Below are positions 8,269 through 11,646 of a DNA stretch of 11,646 nucleotides, piece after piece. The notes under the pieces were generated by a model, which did not search any database, had not been told where the DNA came from, and was given only the letters and a program-made list of their open reading frames with translations. This DNA is from CBDVAK01 sp965371945 (GTDB lineage Bacteria > Pseudomonadota > Gammaproteobacteria > Competibacterales > JAHEDQ01): assembly GCA_965371945.1 (NCBI GenBank), contig CBDVAK010000094.1, positions 1 to 11,646 of the forward strand. The letters run 5' to 3'. The stretch's first letter is position 1. Each line of letters begins with the position of its first letter. The translations under genes were made by a program, and so were the position numbers.

Positions 8269-8881
8269 TTTCAACTCCTTCCACAAACTCCACGATGAGC
8301 CGTGGATCCTTGATACCCTTTGCCTGCTCCACGCCGGTACTGACGTCGACGGCCCAGGGCCGCACCCTGCGTACCGCCTCACCAACATTACCCGGGTTCA
8401 GACCGCCGGCCAGAATCAGACAATCGCCGAGGTCGGCCGGGATGTGACGCCAGTCGAATCTTTCTCCCGTGCCCCCGGCCTGTCCCGAGCGGTGGCTGTC
8501 CATCAGATAACCACGAGCGCCCGCATAACGCGCCAGATAGGCACAAACGTCGGTGAGACCGGACATTGCCACGCCCTTGATATATGGCTTGCCAAAGCTG
8601 GCACAGAACGCAGGTTCTTCGACGCCATGAAACTGCAGCACATCAAGCGGCACCTGGCGCAACACCTCATCGATCTGGTCACGGGAAGCGTCCAGGAACA
8701 ACCCAACTACCGTGACCAGTGGCGGCAACACCTCGATCACCGCACACGCTGCTTGCGTGCTCACGAAACGTGAACTGGGCGGATAGAAAACCAGCCCGAT
8801 CGCATCGACGCCTGCACGGGCGGCGGCCAGGCCGTCTTCGGGCCGGGTGATTCCACACACTTTGACTCGGGTCCGGCCCAT
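8252..8881 (-). CDS. trpF: Phosphoribosylanthranilate isomerase (TrpF)
   Basis: A 209-residue TIM-barrel enzyme that isomerises N-(5'-phosphoribosyl)anthranilate to CdRP, the third step of tryptophan synthesis. The start VKVCGITRPEDG (7-18) carries Cys9, the expected general base, and YLMDSHRSGQAGGTGERFDW (125-144) carries Asp128, the expected general acid. GLVFYPPSSRF (29-39), LQFHGVE (82-88), ILAGGLNPGNV and AVDVSTGVEQAKGIKD, the phosphate-binding end of the barrel, complete the family pattern. Start choice: GTG at 8884 is directly followed by ATG at 8881; I take the ATG, and a GGGA motif serves either. trpC is not fused to it, unlike in E. coli. It leads the trpFBA group, 68 bases after truA, and its end overlaps trpB. 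The genes for the earlier steps (trpE, G, D, C) are not in the window. Confidence 0.97.
   Translation of the reverse strand: MGRTRVKVCGITRPEDGLAAARAGVDAIGLVFYPPSSRFVSTQAACAVIEVLPPLVTVVGLFLDASRDQIDEVLRQVPLDVLQFHGVEEPAFCASFGKPYIKGVAMSGLTDVCAYLARYAGARGYLMDSHRSGQAGGTGERFDWRHIPADLGDCLILAGGLNPGNVGEAVRRVRPWAVDVSTGVEQAKGIKDPRLIVEFVEGVESGESR
8275..8282 (-). promoter_or_regulatory. Strong Shine-Dalgarno site for trpB, inside trpF
   Basis: On the minus strand GGAAGGAG lies six bases upstream of GTG at 8268, within the last codons of trpF. It is the best ribosome-binding match I noticed in the window and decides the trpB start in favour of GTG over the ATG 21 bases further on. Its placement means ribosomes finishing trpF pass over it. 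Confidence 0.75.
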
Positions 8882-8952
8882 CACCAGTCATCCCGCAATA
8901 CCGGTCGCAGAGAGTACCACAATCATCAAGTACCCGACCGCAAACAACAGCC

Positions 8953-9741
8953 TCAGTACGGCGACGCGCACCAGGGTGGTTGCGGCAATCGGTAGCTTTG
9001 CGGGTAGCGGACGGCAGTGAGGTACAGCCCCTGGGGTGGTGCGGTCACCCCACCACCGCGGCGGTCACGGGCTGCCAGCACTTCCGCCACCCAGCTTACC
9101 GCCCGCTCGCCCCGTCCCACTGCCATCAACACACCCGCAATGTTGCGCACCATGTGCAGCAGGAATGCATTGGCTTCCACCTCGATGGCTACCAGCGCGC
9201 CGTGGCGTTCCACCGTGATGCTCCTGAGTTCGCGCACCGGATGACGCGACTGGCAGCCGCTGCCCCGGAAAGAGCTGAAGTCATGGCTGCCTAGCAGGCA
9301 CGCGGTGCCCTGTGACATGGCGCTGACATCGAGGGATTGTCGACTCCAGCAAACCCTTTGCCGCTGCAGAGCGGAGCGAACCCGACCCTCGACGATGACA
9401 TAGCGGTAGCGGCGCGCGAGGGCACTAAAACGGGCATGAAAACCACTTTCGACCGGCCGAGCCCAATGGACCCTGATATCGGGCGGCAGATTCGCGTTGC
9501 CGCCCAACACCCAGCTATGCTCCGCACGGTCTGCGTTGGTATCGAAATGGACGACTTGGGCATTGCTGTGCACACCCCGGTCCGTACGGCCCGCGCAAAT
9601 CACGTCCAGCGCGTGATCGGCTACCACACCAAGTGCATTTTCGACCGCTGACTGCACGGTGGGCAAGTCCACCCCGGGCTGCGACTGCCAGCCGTGAAAA
9701 CGGCTGCCGTCATACTCGATTCCCAGGGCGATACGTGACAT
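8953..9741 (-). CDS. truA: tRNA pseudouridine(38-40) synthase (TruA)
   Basis: A 262-residue enzyme that isomerises uridines 38-40 in the anticodon stem-loop of many tRNAs. The N-terminal half starts with ALGIEYDGSRFHGWQSQPG (5-23) and has CAGRTDRGVHSNAQVVHFDT (49-68), in which Asp54 is the catalytic nucleophile. The C-terminal half has RYRYVI, FSSFRGSGCQSRHPVREL and the FLLHMVRNIAGVLMAVGRG block typical of TruA. The start is well fixed: reading upwards from ATG 9741 an in-frame TGA occurs seven codons earlier, with no other start codon between. There is no clear Shine-Dalgarno. It lies downstream of fimV, across a 193-base gap with a long palindrome, and upstream of trpF, the order also seen in Pseudomonas. 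The length is usual for the family. Confidence 0.97.
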   Translation of the reverse strand: MSRIALGIEYDGSRFHGWQSQPGVDLPTVQSAVENALGVVADHALDVICAGRTDRGVHSNAQVVHFDTNADRAEHSWVLGGNANLPPDIRVHWARPVESGFHARFSALARRYRYVIVEGRVRSALQRQRVCWSRQSLDVSAMSQGTACLLGSHDFSSFRGSGCQSRHPVRELRSITVERHGALVAIEVEANAFLLHMVRNIAGVLMAVGRGERAVSWVAEVLAARDRRGGGVTAPPQGLYLTAVRYPQSYRLPQPPWCASPY

Positions 9742-9867
9742 TGGACGATTGGCCGCTTCTCAACCAGCCGGGGCGCTGGCAGCAGTGACGTGGATGTGGG
9801 TAATGCCTGGGACCGTCGGTAGTTCTGGTGACAGCAATCGCCTTACCGGGATCCGGAAGGGCCAAGC

Positions 9868-9913
9868 CTGCAACCAATCGCGACGGAGCATGCTCCGACG
9901 CGATTGGTTGCAG
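9868..9913. repeat. 46-base near-perfect palindrome between fimV and truA
   Basis: Two 23-base arms (9868-9890 and 9891-9913) are complementary at all but one position, an A opposite A at 9883 and 9898. The centre GGAGCATGCTCC is fully symmetric. It begins 21 bases past the fimV stop codon in the transcript. As RNA it could fold into a very stable hairpin of about 20 base pairs with a tiny loop. In the minus direction the bases after the hairpin are CTTGGCC, with no T-run, so it is not a canonical factor-independent terminator; in the plus direction a TTTT follows about ten bases later, a poor fit too. It could stop decay or transcription at the fimV end, bind a dimeric protein, or be a single copy of a dispersed palindromic (REP/MITE-like) element. 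The symmetry is seen directly; the function is unknown. Confidence 0.8.
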
Positions 9914-9934
9914 CCAGGGGGATTTTCGTCGTGG

Positions 9935-11646
9935 TCAGCCGTAGCCGATCTCCGCCAGACCATCGCGGGCCTGCCGACGCTGAGCGTCGTTACCCTCTTC
10001 GACGACTTCTTGGTACAGCGTACGGGCGCCGGTCTGGTCACCCATTTCCAGATAGGCGGTCGCCAGGTCGAGTTTGGTATCGACAAACGAATCACCGTCT
10101 TCCCGGGTCTCGGCCGCGGCGGGTTCGCCGCCATCCGTACCTCGAAAATCCAGCACCTCCGCAGCGACAGGGTCGACTTCGAGCATCTCCTCCAGTTCGC
10201 CGAGGTCTATTGACTCCGAATCCTCTGCGCCAGGGCCTGTGGGCTCACCGGCACGGTCCTCCAGTTTACGAAACTCCTCATCCAATGCCAGGCTGATGTC
10301 TTCGTCGCCGCGGGCGGCCACCGGTTCCGGGATTCTCGCCGTGCCCTCCGGCGCCAACGCATCCAGATCGAAATCCAGTCCGGGATCAGCTTCCGCCACG
10401 CTCTCGGCGGGCGGCTGCCCGGCCGAAACCGCCGGTTTTTCCGGGAGCACGAACTCCAGCACGTCATCATCCATTTTGGAAGAAACCGCCACCTGGACCT
10501 CAGCAGCAGAACTCACGGCAGGTTCGGGTGGCAGCTTTGGCGGCTCAGATGCCGAGTCCACGGTAGCAGGCTGAGCGGGAACGGTCTCCGCGACAGCGCT
10601 AGCGGCGAACAAGACGCTGCCACTGTCCAGTTGGACACCCATTTGCCGTACCTGCTCCCAAGTGCCATCCGCCTCCAGACTGGCCCGGTACTGCTCGGCC
10701 GTACTCACATAGGCGCCGGCGTCAACCTGACCATGCAGCGCCTCCAGCAGCTTGAAGACCAACTCCGGTTGTTCCCCCTGCTCTATCAGGGCCTGCTGCA
10801 ACAGGCGTGTAGCATCGTCATAGTCTCCCATCGCCAGTAACACGTCGGCCTGTGCGGCAATGTCAATATCAGCCGCCGGGCTTTGCGAGGCCGCTGCGGG
10901 CACCGCTGCCGCCTCATCATCATCCGTTGCTGCGATGTTGCTGTCTGCCGCGATCGCAGCAACAGCCGGTGCGACTGCCGGCAACTCGGGGAGCTCCGGT
11001 CGTGCCCGATCGGCGGTGAATTGTGCCGATGCTGGCGTAGCATCGCCCCGTTTCGACATCATGCGTCGCAACAACAGCAACACTACGATCAGAAACAAGA
11101 GCGCGCCCCCACCCACCATCGCCAGTGAGCGCGGGTCGTTGAGCAGGGCCAACGTCTTCTGCATCCAGCCGGGCCCCGCCAGTGCTGCCAGATCAACTTC
11201 GCTGGCCGCTGGTATTGATGCCGGTCGCGCCTCGTCGATTGCCGGCGCCATCCCGGCCGATGAGTCCGCCGACAACACAGCCGACCCATCATCCGCCGCT
11301 ACCGGCACGTTTTCCCCGGCCGTGGCCATATCGTCCACGGCAGTGGTTTCCTGGTCTACCCCCGCGGGAACCACGTCCTGGTTGAAAGCCGCGTTCATGT
11401 CGACACCAGGATTCCCGGCACCAGCGGTGGCGTCTGTATCCTCGATACCCGCCCCGGTTCCCGACAATTCTGCCTGCCGATCCGCCGCGGTATCGGTTCC
11501 CGCCACCACCCCTGGATCGGTCTCCACGATGGCCAGATTCGGTACCGCCGGTTCCGTCTCGGCTTCGATCCAGACAGAGCGCTGTGAATCAAGGTCATCG
11601 GCAAAGGTCACCGCCTCCGGGGTCTCCGCCTCCGGGGCCATCGATT
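9935..11646 (-). CDS. fimV: FimV-like pilus assembly/polar hub protein, C-terminal part (5' end outside window)
   Basis: The last 568 or more residues of a large protein; the frame is still open at the window edge, so the true start and the expected periplasmic LysM domain lie outside. Numbering from the first in-window Met: an Ala/Asp/Glu-rich low-complexity region (1-150) that should be periplasmic, one transmembrane helix (about 173-192, ending LLRRMMSKRG), then an acidic cytoplasmic part. The latter has a TPR-like block (about 258-345, AQADVLLAMGDYDDATRLL), a disordered linker, and the conserved FimV C-terminal motif (519-565, DTKLDLATAYLEMGDQTGAR). FimV proteins help assemble type IV pilus secretins, mark the cell pole and, in Pseudomonas, support cyclic-AMP signalling. 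Position upstream of truA agrees with Pseudomonas. Identity rests on the C-terminal motif, topology and synteny. Confidence 0.93.
   Translation of the reverse strand, partial: SMAPEAETPEAVTFADDLDSQRSVWIEAETEPAVPNLAIVETDPGVVAGTDTAADRQAELSGTGAGIEDTDATAGAGNPGVDMNAAFNQDVVPAGVDQETTAVDDMATAGENVPVAADDGSAVLSADSSAGMAPAIDEARPASIPAASEVDLAALAGPGWMQKTLALLNDPRSLAMVGGGALLFLIVVLLLLRRMMSKRGDATPASAQFTADRARPELPELPAVAPAVAAIAADSNIAATDDDEAAAVPAAASQSPAADIDIAAQADVLLAMGDYDDATRLLQQALIEQGEQPELVFKLLEALHGQVDAGAYVSTAEQYRASLEADGTWEQVRQMGVQLDSGSVLFAASAVAETVPAQPATVDSASEPPKLPPEPAVSSAAEVQVAVSSKMDDDVLEFVLPEKPAVSAGQPPAESVAEADPGLDFDLDALAPEGTARIPEPVAARGDEDISLALDEEFRKLEDRAGEPTGPGAEDSESIDLGELEEMLEVDPVAAEVLDFRGTDGGEPAAAETREDGDSFVDTKLDLATAYLEMGDQTGARTLYQEVVEEGNDAQRRQARDGLAEIGYG

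Noticed and set aside
8888..8926. 12-codon mini-ORF (MIVVLSATGIAG) just before trpF, considered as a trp leader peptide
   Set aside because: It has no Trp codons and no proper terminator/antiterminator pair; the nearby CGGTCG/CGACCG arms (8902-8907, 8935-8940) form only a bulged weak hairpin.
9760..10134. 124-codon minus-strand frame spanning the fimV end and the palindrome
   Set aside because: It overlaps the conserved FimV C-terminal motif in another frame, is Pro/Arg-rich, and reads straight through the palindrome; no family resemblance.
1..11646. Mobile, phage, defence, CRISPR or RNA genes
   Set aside because: None seen on either strand: every gene is a conserved housekeeping gene with short gaps, and the gaps hold no repeat array or tRNA-like fold that I could recognise.

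Overview
The window is an ordinary, densely packed chromosomal housekeeping cluster from a GC-rich gammaproteobacterium. All ten recognisable genes lie on the minus strand, in transcription order fimV (3' part) - truA - trpF - trpB - trpA - accD - folC - dedD-like SPOR gene - cvpA - purF - metZ. This is the gene order long known from Pseudomonas and its relatives (fimV-truA-trpF-accD-folC-SPOR-cvpA-purF-metZ). Here it has trpB and trpA inserted between trpF and accD, as in many other gammaproteobacteria. FimV, found in gammaproteobacteria with type IV pili, and the MetZ route to homocysteine both fit this group. I cannot name the genus from the sequence alone.

Layout by plus coordinates: metZ (2-1195) and purF (1185-2696) overlap by 11 bases. 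cvpA (2718-3221) sits 21 bases upstream of purF in the transcript. A 79-base gap with a short inverted repeat precedes cvpA. The SPOR gene (3301-3903) overlaps folC (3900-5219) by an ATGA junction. accD (5248-6198), trpA (6215-7030), trpB (7048-8268) and trpF (8252-8881) follow with gaps of 28 bases or less, or with overlaps. A 68-base gap separates trpF from truA (8953-9741). A 193-base gap separates truA from the 3' end of fimV (9935 to beyond the window) and contains a 46-base near-perfect palindrome.

The genes do not form one pathway. They are essential or near-essential functions that share transcription: tRNA pseudouridylation (TruA), the last three activities of tryptophan synthesis (TrpF, TrpB, TrpA), malonyl-CoA formation (AccD), folate maturation (FolC), peptidoglycan binding at the division site (SPOR protein), the first step of purine synthesis (PurF) with its small membrane neighbour CvpA, and sulfur incorporation into homocysteine (MetZ). 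Spacing suggests one long transcript from truA or trpF to metZ, possibly with an internal promoter before cvpA.

I see no mobile element, CRISPR array, RNA gene, toxin-antitoxin pair, phage gene or defence gene, and every gene entirely inside the window is intact. No stretch longer than 300 bases lacks a gene. I found no previously undescribed system here. The most noteworthy non-coding item is the palindrome between fimV and truA.
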